Assembly: GCA_050742975.1 (NCBI GenBank)
Contig: JBOGDQ010000214.1
Coordinates: 1 to 8,510, forward strand
DNA length: 8,510 bases
Source: JBDTGE01 sp050742975
GTDB taxonomy: Bacteria; Actinomycetota; Actinomycetes; Mycobacteriales; Jatrophihabitantaceae
Reading direction: 5' to 3'
Position 1 is the stretch's first letter; the number at the start of each line of letters is the position of its first letter. Below are positions 1-5,766 of the stretch, piece after piece. The notes beneath the pieces were generated by a model. It did no database searches. It had not been told where the DNA came from and worked only from the letters and a program-made list of their open reading frames with translations. The position numbers and the translations under genes are program-made.

Positions 1-498
1 ATTGAGGATGCGCTCCGGCTCGCTCAGGAAGCGGATCTCGATCTCGTTGAGGTCGCACCCCAGGCGCGCCCGCCGGTTTGCAAGCTCATGGACTACGGCA
101 AGTTCAAGTACGAGAGCGCGCAGAAGGAACGCGAGGCGCGCCGCAATCAGGCGCACACCGTCATCAAGGAGATGAAACTCCGCCCGAAGATCGACTCGCA
201 CGACTACGAGACCAAGAAGGGTCACGTCGAGCGGTTCCTGAAGCAGGGCGATAAGGTCAAGATTACGATCATGTTCCGCGGTCGCGAGCAGTCGCGACCC
301 GAACTGGGGTTCCGCCTGTTGCAACGGCTCGCGGACGACATCCAGGAGCTCGGCGTCGTGGAGTCCTCGCCCAAGCAGGACGGCCGGAACATGATCATGG
401 TGGTTGCGCCGCATCGCAACACGAAGATCACCCGCGCATCGCGCGAGGACGAGCCCGAGACCCGCAGCACCGATGTGCCGCCAGCACCGACCGGATAG
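1..498 (+). CDS. infC: Translation initiation factor IF-3, 5'-truncated
   Basis: IF3 binds the 30S subunit, keeps it apart from 50S and checks start-codon/initiator-tRNA pairing. The reading frame is open from base 1, so the gene begins before the window; 165 residues are visible, and from the family length roughly 20-40 N-terminal residues are missing. The visible part opens in the N-terminal domain (IEDALRLAQEADLDLVEVAP), passes the IF3 signature KLMDYGKFKYESAQK at about residues 28-42, and continues into the C-terminal 30S-binding domain with KLRPKIDSHDYETKKGH and KITIMFRGRE. The last 25 or so residues are a polar, proline-containing tail of the kind seen in actinobacterial IF3. The first ATG in frame, at base 88, lies inside the conserved domain and is not the start. 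The TAG stop is 10 bases before rpmI, in the usual infC-rpmI-rplT order. Any leader control of infC lies outside the window. Confidence 0.97.
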   Translation: MEDALRLAQEADLDLVEVAPQARPPVCKLMDYGKFKYESAQKEREARRNQAHTVIKEMKLRPKIDSHDYETKKGHVERFLKQGDKVKITIMFRGREQSRPELGFRLLQRLADDIQELGVVESSPKQDGRNMIMVVAPHRNTKITRASREDEPETRSTDVPPAPTG

Positions 499-500
499 GA
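497..500 (+). promoter_or_regulatory. Ribosome binding site of rpmI
   Basis: AGGA lies 8 bases before the rpmI ATG at 509 and shares its first two bases with the infC TAG stop (496-498). Ribosomes ending infC would therefore stop on this site, which favours coupled translation of IF3 and L35. Confidence 0.7.
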
Positions 501-508
501 CCGACCCA

Positions 509-703
509 ATGCCCAAGAACAAGACCCACAGCGGGATCAAGAAGCGCGTCAAGATCACCGGTAGCGGCAAGCTGCTCGTCCAGCGCGCCGGCATGCGCCA
601 CAACCTGGAGCGCAAGCCGTCCCGGCTGACCCGTCGCCTCACCGGCACCGAGGAGATCGCGCCTGCCGATGCGCCCCGCGTGAAGAAGCTGCTCGGCCGC
701 TGA
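509..703 (+). CDS. rpmI: 50S ribosomal protein L35
   Basis: L35 is a small basic protein of the large ribosomal subunit. The 64-residue product has the normal family length and its typical pattern: the PKNKTHSGIKKRVKITGSGK start, a central AGMRHNLERKPSRLTRRL segment, and a VKKLLGR end. The ATG at 509 was chosen because the family starts with MPK.KTH and an AGGA box lies 8 bases upstream; a longer frame reaching back to 404 would overlap infC and has no family support. It follows infC by 10 bases. The TGA stop (701-703) lies inside the first copy of a 16-base direct repeat, so the 3' end of the gene sits on a small duplication without loss of coding sequence. Confidence 0.97.
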   Translation: MPKNKTHSGIKKRVKITGSGKLLVQRAGMRHNLERKPSRLTRRLTGTEEIAPADAPRVKKLLGR

Positions 704-730
704 ACCCACTGCGGCGCTGAACCCACTGCG
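698..730 (+). repeat. 16-base tandem direct repeat over the rpmI stop
   Basis: CGCTGAACCCACTGCG occurs at 698-713 and again at 715-730, identical and one base apart (period 17). The first copy contains the last codon and the stop of rpmI; the second lies in the spacer. The simplest reading is a slippage or tandem duplication at the gene end. The second copy also supplies the first bases of the stem-loop at 728-752. Confidence 0.85.
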
Positions 731-827
731 CTGGCTCCTTCGTGGTCAGCGCGGGCGCCTGGACCGACGGTCGGCGCCGACCGACATCACCTTCATCAAC
801 CCGCCGCCCCTAACCAAGCCGGGCGGC
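728..827 (+). promoter_or_regulatory. Stem-loop-rich rpmI-rplT spacer, possible structured leader
   Basis: The 146 bases between rpmI and rplT hold no gene. I see three consecutive potential hairpins. The first pairs GCGCTG (728-733) with CAGCGC (747-752). The second pairs GGCGCC (754-759) with GGCGCC (773-778) and stacks on GACC/GGTC (762-765 with 769-772). The third pairs GCCGCCC (803-809) with GGGCGGC (821-827) and ends 10 bases before the rplT Shine-Dalgarno. A perfect 16-base palindrome at 768-783 competes with the second hairpin, so two alternative folds are possible. There is no T-run, so none looks like a classic intrinsic terminator. L20 controls its own operon through RNA binding in E. 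coli and B. subtilis; a similar role here is inference only. RNA processing or chance folding of GC-rich sequence are alternatives. Confidence 0.45.
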
Positions 828-837
828 CCGAACATTC

Positions 838-842
838 GAGGA
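838..842 (+). promoter_or_regulatory. Ribosome binding site of rplT
   Basis: GAGGA lies 7 bases before the GTG at 850. It fixes GTG as the rplT start, because no ATG precedes the conserved ARVKRAVNAHKKRR sequence. Confidence 0.75.
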
Positions 843-849
843 ACTTGTT

Positions 850-1248
850 GTGGCACGCGTCAAGCGGGCGGTAAACGCCCATAAGAAGCGCCGGAGCACT
901 CTGGAAGCGGCTGCCGGCTACCGGGGCCAGCGCTCACGGCTCTACCGCAAGGCCAAGGAGCAGCTGCTCCACTCGGCGACCTACTCCTACCGCGACCGCA
1001 AGGCACGCAAGGGTGACTTCCGGCAGCTGTGGATCACCCGCATCAACGCGGCCGCGCGTGCGAACGACATCACCTACAACCGCTTCGTCCAGGGGCTGCG
1101 CCTGGCCGGCGTCACCGTCGACCGCAAGGTCCTCGCCGACCTCGCCGTCAACGACGCACCGGCCTTCGCCGCGCTGGTCGAGGTTGCCCGCGCCGCCGTG
1201 GTGGCCGAGGGCACCGGCGGCGCCGGGGCGCAAACACCGGCCGCCTGA
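850..1248 (+). CDS. rplT: 50S ribosomal protein L20
   Basis: L20 binds 23S rRNA early and is needed for 50S assembly; in several bacteria it also represses its own operon by binding the mRNA. The 132-residue product starts at GTG with the family opening ARVKRAVNAHKKRR, continues with the basic N-terminal arm (AAAGYRGQRSRLYRKAKEQL), and carries the L20 signature KGDFRQLWITRINAAAR at about residues 56-72. The globular part follows (YNRFVQGLRLAGVTVDRKVLADLAV). It is somewhat longer than the common 117-128 residues because of a Gly/Ala-rich tail (about EGTGGAGAQTPAA), common in actinobacterial copies. The gene is separated from rpmI by an unusually long, structured spacer and is followed after 16 bases by the rRNA methyltransferase gene. 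Confidence 0.97.
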   Translation: MARVKRAVNAHKKRRSTLEAAAGYRGQRSRLYRKAKEQLLHSATYSYRDRKARKGDFRQLWITRINAAARANDITYNRFVQGLRLAGVTVDRKVLADLAVNDAPAFAALVEVARAAVVAEGTGGAGAQTPAA

Positions 1249-1264
1249 CGTTCACCTCGGACAG

Positions 1265-2038
1265 TTGCTCAGCGAGCAGAACGCCCGGCTCGCGGCGGCC
1301 CGTCGTCTCACCAAACGGTCCGGTCGCCGCGAGGCCGGGCTCTTTCTCGCCGAGGGAGCGCAAGCGGTTCGTGAGGCGTTGCGCGCCGAAGCGGTCCTCG
1401 AGCTCTACGCGACCGGCGACGCGATCGACCGTCACCCGGAGTTGCTGGCCGGCCGCGACGTCTCCGAGATAAGTGAGCGCTCGGCCGCGGCCCTGTCCGA
1501 GACGGTCACGCCGCAGGGCCTGATCGCCGTCTGCCGCATGTCCCGGCCGTCAACGAGCGAGGCGCTCGCGGCGGCACCCCAGCTGGTCGCTGTTCTCGTC
1601 GAGCCGAACGATCCCGGCAACCTCGGGACGATCATCCGCACTGCGGACGCGGCCGGCGCCGACGCCGTGTTCGTCGCAGGCGGCGTCGACCCGTACAACG
1701 GCAAGGCGGTGCGCGCGAGTGCGGGCAGCGTGTTCCACCTGCCGATCGTCGACTGCACTGTCGAGGACCTGCTTGCAGCGGCGCGGGACGTCGGGATGAG
1801 CCTGCTCGCGACGACCGGGCACGGGGACGTGGACCTCGACGACCTCGTCGACGACGGGACGCTCGCGCGCGCGACGGCGTGGCTGTTCGGCAGCGAGGCC
1901 CACGGCCTGCCGACCGCGGTGCTCGAAGGGACCGACCGTCGAGTCCGCGTGCCGATCCACGGCCGGGCCGAGAGCCTTAACCTGGCGGCCGCCGCCGCAG
2001 TGTGCCTCTACGCCAGCGCCCGCGCCCAGCGCCGCTGA
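1265..2038 (+). CDS. TsnR/SpoU-family 23S rRNA 2'-O-methyltransferase
   Basis: This is a SPOUT-class RNA 2'-O-ribose methyltransferase using S-adenosylmethionine; its place after rplT matches tsnR (Rv1644) of M. tuberculosis. With the TTG start at 1265 it has 257 residues, the normal size. The N-terminal substrate-binding part reads NARLAAARRLTKRSGRREAG followed by FLAEGAQAVREAL, typical of the family. The three SpoU motifs are VEPNDPGNLGTIIRTADAAG (from residue 112, with the conserved Asn and the catalytic-type Arg), LFGSEAHGLP (207-216) and VPIHGRAESLNLAAAAAV (229-246, trefoil-knot SAM site). No ATG or GTG lies near the right place, and a longer frame from 1013 would overlap rplT by over 230 bases, so TTG is the best start. 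No clear Shine-Dalgarno is visible, so coupling to rplT is likely. The exact target nucleotide cannot be told from sequence. Confidence 0.9.
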   Translation: MLSEQNARLAAARRLTKRSGRREAGLFLAEGAQAVREALRAEAVLELYATGDAIDRHPELLAGRDVSEISERSAAALSETVTPQGLIAVCRMSRPSTSEALAAAPQLVAVLVEPNDPGNLGTIIRTADAAGADAVFVAGGVDPYNGKAVRASAGSVFHLPIVDCTVEDLLAAARDVGMSLLATTGHGDVDLDDLVDDGTLARATAWLFGSEAHGLPTAVLEGTDRRVRVPIHGRAESLNLAAAAAVCLYASARAQRR

Positions 2039-2052
2039 TCGGTGCTCCGAGG

Positions 2053-2081
2053 TCAAACTGCGTGCCCGGTCCCCATAGACT
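2053..2081 (+). promoter_or_regulatory. Candidate promoter for pheS
   Basis: The 78-base gap before pheS contains TAGACT at 2076-2081, fitting the actinobacterial TANNNT -10 pattern. About 17 bases upstream is TCAAAC (2053-2058), a poor match to TTGACA. Initiation near 2088 would leave a leader of about 29 bases. I see no T-box, no Phe-rich leader peptide and no terminator in this gap, so Phe-dependent attenuation is not supported. The candidate rests on the -10 alone. Confidence 0.3.
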
Positions 2082-2116
2082 CGGGCCAACCCGCATCCAC
2101 GAAAGACGTGTCCTGC

Positions 2117-3220
2117 ATGCCTAGTCAGAACTTCGATCCGGTCGAGGTCGCCGTGCTCCAGCCCGAGTCGATCGACGCGAACGTATCGGCGGCACTCGCC
2201 GCGTTCCAGGCTGCGGGCAACCTGGACGAGCTGAAGTCGGCCCGACTCGCGCACGCCGGTGACCGCTCACCGATCGCCCTGGCCAACCGCGAGATCGGCG
2301 CGCTGCCGCCCGCTGCCAGGTCGGCGGCCGGGCAGCGCGTGGGCGCGGCACGGACCGAGATCAACCGGGCGTTGACCGCACGGCAGGCCGAGCTCGAGGC
2401 CGAGCGCGACGCGCGGGTGCTCGTCGAGGAGACCGTCGACGTCACGCTGCCGACCGACCGCAACCCGCGAGGCGCGCGCCACCCGCTGACCACGGTTCAG
2501 GAGCGCATCGCCGACGTCTTCGTCGCGATGGGCTACGAGGTGGCCGAGGGCCCGGAGATCGAGGCCGAGTGGTTCAACTTCGACGCGTTGAACATCGGGG
2601 TCGACCATCCCGCGCGGTCGATGATGGACACCTTCTTCGTCGAGTCAGCCGACTCCGGCCTCGTGCTGCGGACGCACACGTCGCCGGTACAGGCCCGCGC
2701 CATGCTCGTCCGGCAGCCGCCCATTCACGTCATCTGCCCGGGCAAGGTGTTCCGCACCGATGACCTGGACGCCACCCACACGCCGGTCTTCCATCAGGTC
2801 GAGGGCCTGGTCGTGGACGAGGGCATCACGATGGCGCACCTGAAGGGCACCCTTGACCACCTGGCCGAAGCGCTGTTCGGTTTCGATGTCAAGACCCGGA
2901 TGCGACCGTCCTACTTCCCGTTCACCGAGCCGAGCGCCGAGATCGACATGGTGTGCTTCGTCTGCCACGGCGAGTCGGTCGGCAACCCCGATCGTCCCTG
3001 CCGCACGTGCGGCAGCGAGGGCTGGATCGAGCTGGCCGGCTGCGGCATGGTCAACCCGCGCGTGCTGACCGCGTGTGGCATCGATGCCAACCGGTACACC
3101 GGCTTCGCGTTCGGCATGGGCATCGAGCGCACGCTCATGTTCCGCAACAGCGTCGAGGACATGCGCGACATCGTCGAGGGTGACGTCCGGTTTACCGCCG
3201 CGTTCGGGATGGAGAGCTGA
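2117..3220 (+). CDS. pheS: Phenylalanyl-tRNA synthetase alpha subunit
   Basis: PheS carries the catalytic site of the (alpha-beta)2 class II synthetase that activates Phe with ATP and charges tRNA-Phe. The 367-residue product has the N-terminal coiled-coil tRNA-binding arm (about residues 15-110), then the catalytic core: GYEVAEGPEIE (motif 1 region), DHPAR at 163-167, FRTDDLDATHTPVFHQVEG from 212 (motif 2), and GFAFGMGIERTLMF (motif 3, with Arg338). Ala331 in the GFA segment corresponds to the residue that in E. coli PheS (Ala294) gates para-substituted Phe analogues, so the pocket looks standard. C280/C283 and C295/C298 form two CxxC pairs, resembling a zinc knuckle, before GWIELAGCGMVNP. 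ATG 2117 is preferred; the frame stays open to a GTG at 2042, but those residues match nothing I know. The TGA overlaps the ATG of a mini-ORF. Confidence 0.96.
   Translation: MPSQNFDPVEVAVLQPESIDANVSAALAAFQAAGNLDELKSARLAHAGDRSPIALANREIGALPPAARSAAGQRVGAARTEINRALTARQAELEAERDARVLVEETVDVTLPTDRNPRGARHPLTTVQERIADVFVAMGYEVAEGPEIEAEWFNFDALNIGVDHPARSMMDTFFVESADSGLVLRTHTSPVQARAMLVRQPPIHVICPGKVFRTDDLDATHTPVFHQVEGLVVDEGITMAHLKGTLDHLAEALFGFDVKTRMRPSYFPFTEPSAEIDMVCFVCHGESVGNPDRPCRTCGSEGWIELAGCGMVNPRVLTACGIDANRYTGFAFGMGIERTLMFRNSVEDMRDIVEGDVRFTAAFGMES
3211..3216 (+). promoter_or_regulatory. Ribosome binding site before the pheS-pheT mini-ORF
   Basis: GGAGAG at the very end of pheS lies just before the ATG at 3220. 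It is the best Shine-Dalgarno in the pheS-pheT region; the bases directly before the pheT ATG at 3285 hold none. Ribosomes for pheT may therefore be loaded here and handed on through the mini-ORF. Confidence 0.5.
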
Positions 3221-3288
3221 TGAGAACCGGAAGCAAGCTGCTCACTGCCGTGCGGGCCAGGGCGCTGGTTGCGTCGGTGTCGGCATGA
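3220..3288 (+). CDS. Possible 22-residue coupling peptide between pheS and pheT
   Basis: This short frame (MRTGSKLLTAVRARALVASVSA) starts at an ATG that overlaps the pheS stop as TGATG (3218-3222) and ends in a TGA that overlaps the pheT start as ATGA (3285-3288). It has a good Shine-Dalgarno (GGAGAG), while pheT has none, so it may carry ribosomes from pheS to pheT. Its first bases, ATGAGAACCG, are repeated at the pheT start (3285-3294), as if an ancestral TGATG junction between pheS and pheT had been split by a 65-base insertion or duplication. The peptide resembles nothing I recognise, and its value may lie only in being translated. It could also be a chance frame, since the span is just 23 codons. 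Confidence 0.4.
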   Translation: MRTGSKLLTAVRARALVASVSA

Positions 3289-5759
3289 GAACCGCGGTGA
3301 GCTGGCTGGCCGAGCACGTCGATCTGCCCGAAGGCCTGACACCGCGCGAGCTCGGCGATGCGCTTGTCCGGGTCGGGCTGGAGGTCGAGAAGGTCGAGTC
3401 CGGTGCCGACGGGCTGTCCGGGCCGATCGTGGTCGGCCGGGTGCTGTCGTTCACGGACGAGCCGCAGAAGAACGGCAAGACGATCCGCTGGTGTCAGGTC
3501 GACGTCGGTGCCTTGAACAACGGCGGCGACCCGCGCGGCATCGTCTGCGGGGCGCACAACTTCGCGCCGAACGATCTGGTCGTCGTAGCGCTGCCCGGCG
3601 CCGTGCTCCCGGGTGGGTTCGCGATCTCGGCCCGCAAGACATACGGCCACGTGTCCGACGGCATGATCTGCTCGACCCGCGAGCTCGGCACCGGCGACGA
3701 CAACGAGGGCATTCTGGTGCTGCCGCCCGACTCGGCGAAGCCGGGTGAGGACGCGCTCGACGTGCTCGGGATGCGCGACGCCGTGCTAGACATCGCGATC
3801 ACGCCGGACCGCGGTTACTGCCTGTCCGTCCGTGGCCTGGCCCGCGAGGCGGCACTCGCCCTCGGTGTCCCGTTCACCGACGTCGAGGTGGAGTTGCCGG
3901 CTGTCGACGGCGAGGCATACCCGGTCACCGTCGACGACCCCGCGGGGTGCGATCAGTTCTCGGTGCGTGCAGTGATCGGTCTCGACCCGAATGCGCCCAC
4001 CCCGGACCGGATCGTGCGAAGGCTCCGCCAGTCGGCGATGCGGCCGATCTCGCTCGCGGTCGACATCACGAACTACGTCATGCTCGAGACCGGCCAGCCG
4101 CTGCACGCGTTCGATCGCGGCAAGCTGTCCGGCGGCCTGGCCGCTCGGCGCGCGGCAACGGGGGAGAAGCTGACCACGCTCGACGGCGTCGTGCGGACGC
4201 TCGACCCCGACGATCTGGTCGTCACCGACGACTCCGGCCCGATCGCGCTCGCCGGGGTGATGGGTGGCGCGTCGACCGAGATCGGCGGCGCGACCACGGA
4301 CGTCGTCCTGGAGGCGGCGCACTGGGACGCGGCCTCGATCTCGCGCGCCGTGCGCCGGCACAAGCTCCCGAGCGAGGCGGCAAAGCGGTTCGAGCGTGGG
4401 GTTGATCCCGACATCGCCGGTGTCGCGCTGCAGCGCTGCGTCGAGCTGCTGGTCAGGTATGGCGGCGCCACCGCAGTCGACGGGTACACGGTTACCGGAA
4501 GCGGCCCGTCGCGATCGTTGATCGCGCTCAGCGCCGGGCGTCCCGCAGCGATCGCGGGCATGCCGATCGACCGGGCTATCGTCGTGCGCAACCTGGTCGG
4601 CGTGGGCTGCACGGTCGACGGCGGCGAGGTACTTCAGGTGCTCGCGCCGTCGTGGCGCCCGGACCTGACCGATCCGGCCGACCTGGTCGAGGAGGTCGTC
4701 CGGCTCGTCGGCTATGACCGGCTCCCCGCGCGCCTGCCGACGACCCGGGCCGGGCACGGGCTGACGGCCTCGCAGCAGCTGCGCCGTTCGATCTCGCGGG
4801 AGCTGGCCGGAGCCGGGTTCACCGAGGTGCTCAGCTACCCCTTCCTCGCTCCCGAGATCGCCGACCAGTTCGGGCTCGACCCGAACGACCCGCGCCGCCA
4901 GGCCGTCCGGCTGGCCAACCCGTTGTCCGACGCCGAGCCACTGATGCGCACCAGCCTGCTTCCCGGCCTGCTCGGCACGCTGCAGCGCAACGTGGGGCGG
5001 GGTTCGCGCGATCTCGCCCTGTTCGAGACGGGGTTGGTGTACCAGGCTCGTGCCGAGATCCGCGCCATGCCCCGTCCCGGAGTGGAGCACCGGCCGAGCG
5101 AGGACGAGATCGCGGCGATCTTCGCCGCCATTCCCGAGCAGCCGCGCCATGTCGCCGCCGTGCTCTGCGGTGATCGCGAGCAGACCGGCTGGTGGGGCAG
5201 GGGCCGTGGGGCCACCTGGGCCGACGCGATCGAGGTGGCCCGGGTGGTCGCGGAAGCGGCGCGCGTCGAGTTCGAGGTAAGTGCGGCGCAGCACGCCCCA
5301 TGGCACCCCGGGCGGTGCGCGGCGCTCGGGCTGGACGGCGCGGTCATCGGCCACGCCGGCGAGTTGCACCCGAGGGTCGTCGCGGCGCTGGGGCTGCCCG
5401 AGCGCACCTGCGCCATGGAGCTCGACGTGGACGCGCTGAACCCGCCGACGCCGGCCCAGGCGCCGGACATCTCGACGTTCCCTCCAGTCCTGCTCGACGT
5501 CGCGCTCGTCGTCCCGTCCGAGGTGCCGTCCGCGGGCGTCCTCGACGAGCTGCGCGCGGGCGCCGGCGAGCTGCTGGAGAGCGTGCGCCTGTTCGACGTG
5601 TACCGCGACGACGAACACCTCGGACGGGGGCACAAATCCCTCGCCTTCGCGCTGCGATTCCGCGCGGCGGATCGAACGCTGACCGTCGAGGAGGCACTGA
5701 TCGCCCGCGACGCCGCCGTCGCCCGAGCAGCGGTGACCGGCGCCCGGCTGCGGACCTGA
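3285..5759 (+). CDS. pheT: Phenylalanyl-tRNA synthetase beta subunit
   Basis: PheT is the non-catalytic partner of PheS; it binds tRNA-Phe and hydrolyses mischarged Tyr-tRNA-Phe. The 824-residue product has normal length and full domain order. It begins with MRTAVSWLAEHVDLPEGL, then the EMAP-like tRNA-binding OB fold (about 46-145: GPIVVGRVLSF, IVCGAHNF, DGMICSTRELG), the B3/B4 editing domain (about 215-385, with VDITNYVMLETGQPLHAFD), the B5 domain (about 410-480), a catalytic-like core (about 486-700), and a C-terminal FDX-ACB anticodon-binding domain (about 727-824, FPPVLLDVALVV to the end). ATG 3285 is chosen because it gives the family's MR..SWL opening; the frame is open back to 3075, but that part overlaps pheS. 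No Shine-Dalgarno is visible, so translation is probably coupled through the upstream mini-ORF. The next gene starts 7 bases after the stop. Confidence 0.96.
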   Translation: MRTAVSWLAEHVDLPEGLTPRELGDALVRVGLEVEKVESGADGLSGPIVVGRVLSFTDEPQKNGKTIRWCQVDVGALNNGGDPRGIVCGAHNFAPNDLVVVALPGAVLPGGFAISARKTYGHVSDGMICSTRELGTGDDNEGILVLPPDSAKPGEDALDVLGMRDAVLDIAITPDRGYCLSVRGLAREAALALGVPFTDVEVELPAVDGEAYPVTVDDPAGCDQFSVRAVIGLDPNAPTPDRIVRRLRQSAMRPISLAVDITNYVMLETGQPLHAFDRGKLSGGLAARRAATGEKLTTLDGVVRTLDPDDLVVTDDSGPIALAGVMGGASTEIGGATTDVVLEAAHWDAASISRAVRRHKLPSEAAKRFERGVDPDIAGVALQRCVELLVRYGGATAVDGYTVTGSGPSRSLIALSAGRPAAIAGMPIDRAIVVRNLVGVGCTVDGGEVLQVLAPSWRPDLTDPADLVEEVVRLVGYDRLPARLPTTRAGHGLTASQQLRRSISRELAGAGFTEVLSYPFLAPEIADQFGLDPNDPRRQAVRLANPLSDAEPLMRTSLLPGLLGTLQRNVGRGSRDLALFETGLVYQARAEIRAMPRPGVEHRPSEDEIAAIFAAIPEQPRHVAAVLCGDREQTGWWGRGRGATWADAIEVARVVAEAARVEFEVSAAQHAPWHPGRCAALGLDGAVIGHAGELHPRVVAALGLPERTCAMELDVDALNPPTPAQAPDISTFPPVLLDVALVVPSEVPSAGVLDELRAGAGELLESVRLFDVYRDDEHLGRGHKSLAFALRFRAADRTLTVEEALIARDAAVARAAVTGARLRT

Positions 5760-5766
5760 CGGGCCG

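Noticed and set aside
1..3. ATT at the first base as the rare AUU start of infC
   Set aside because: E. coli infC does start at AUU, but here the ATT encodes the Ile of the internal IEDALRLAQEA segment; the true start is upstream of the window.
768..783. Palindrome as an intrinsic terminator after rpmI
   Set aside because: The 16-base palindrome is followed by GC-mixed sequence with no T-tract, so it was kept only as part of the structured spacer.
1013..1264. Longer N-terminus for the rRNA methyltransferase, starting inside rplT
   Set aside because: It would overlap rplT by over 230 bases, and the translated extension is a Ser/Pro/Arg-rich shadow of L20 with no family match.
2042..2116. Upstream GTG start for pheS, or a Phe leader peptide
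   Set aside because: The extra residues contain no Phe and match no PheS N-terminus; the region holds the better-fitting candidate -10 box.
3075..3284. Longer N-terminus for pheT, starting inside pheS
   Set aside because: The extension is an out-of-frame reading of the conserved end of pheS; the PheT family opening MR..SWL begins at 3285.
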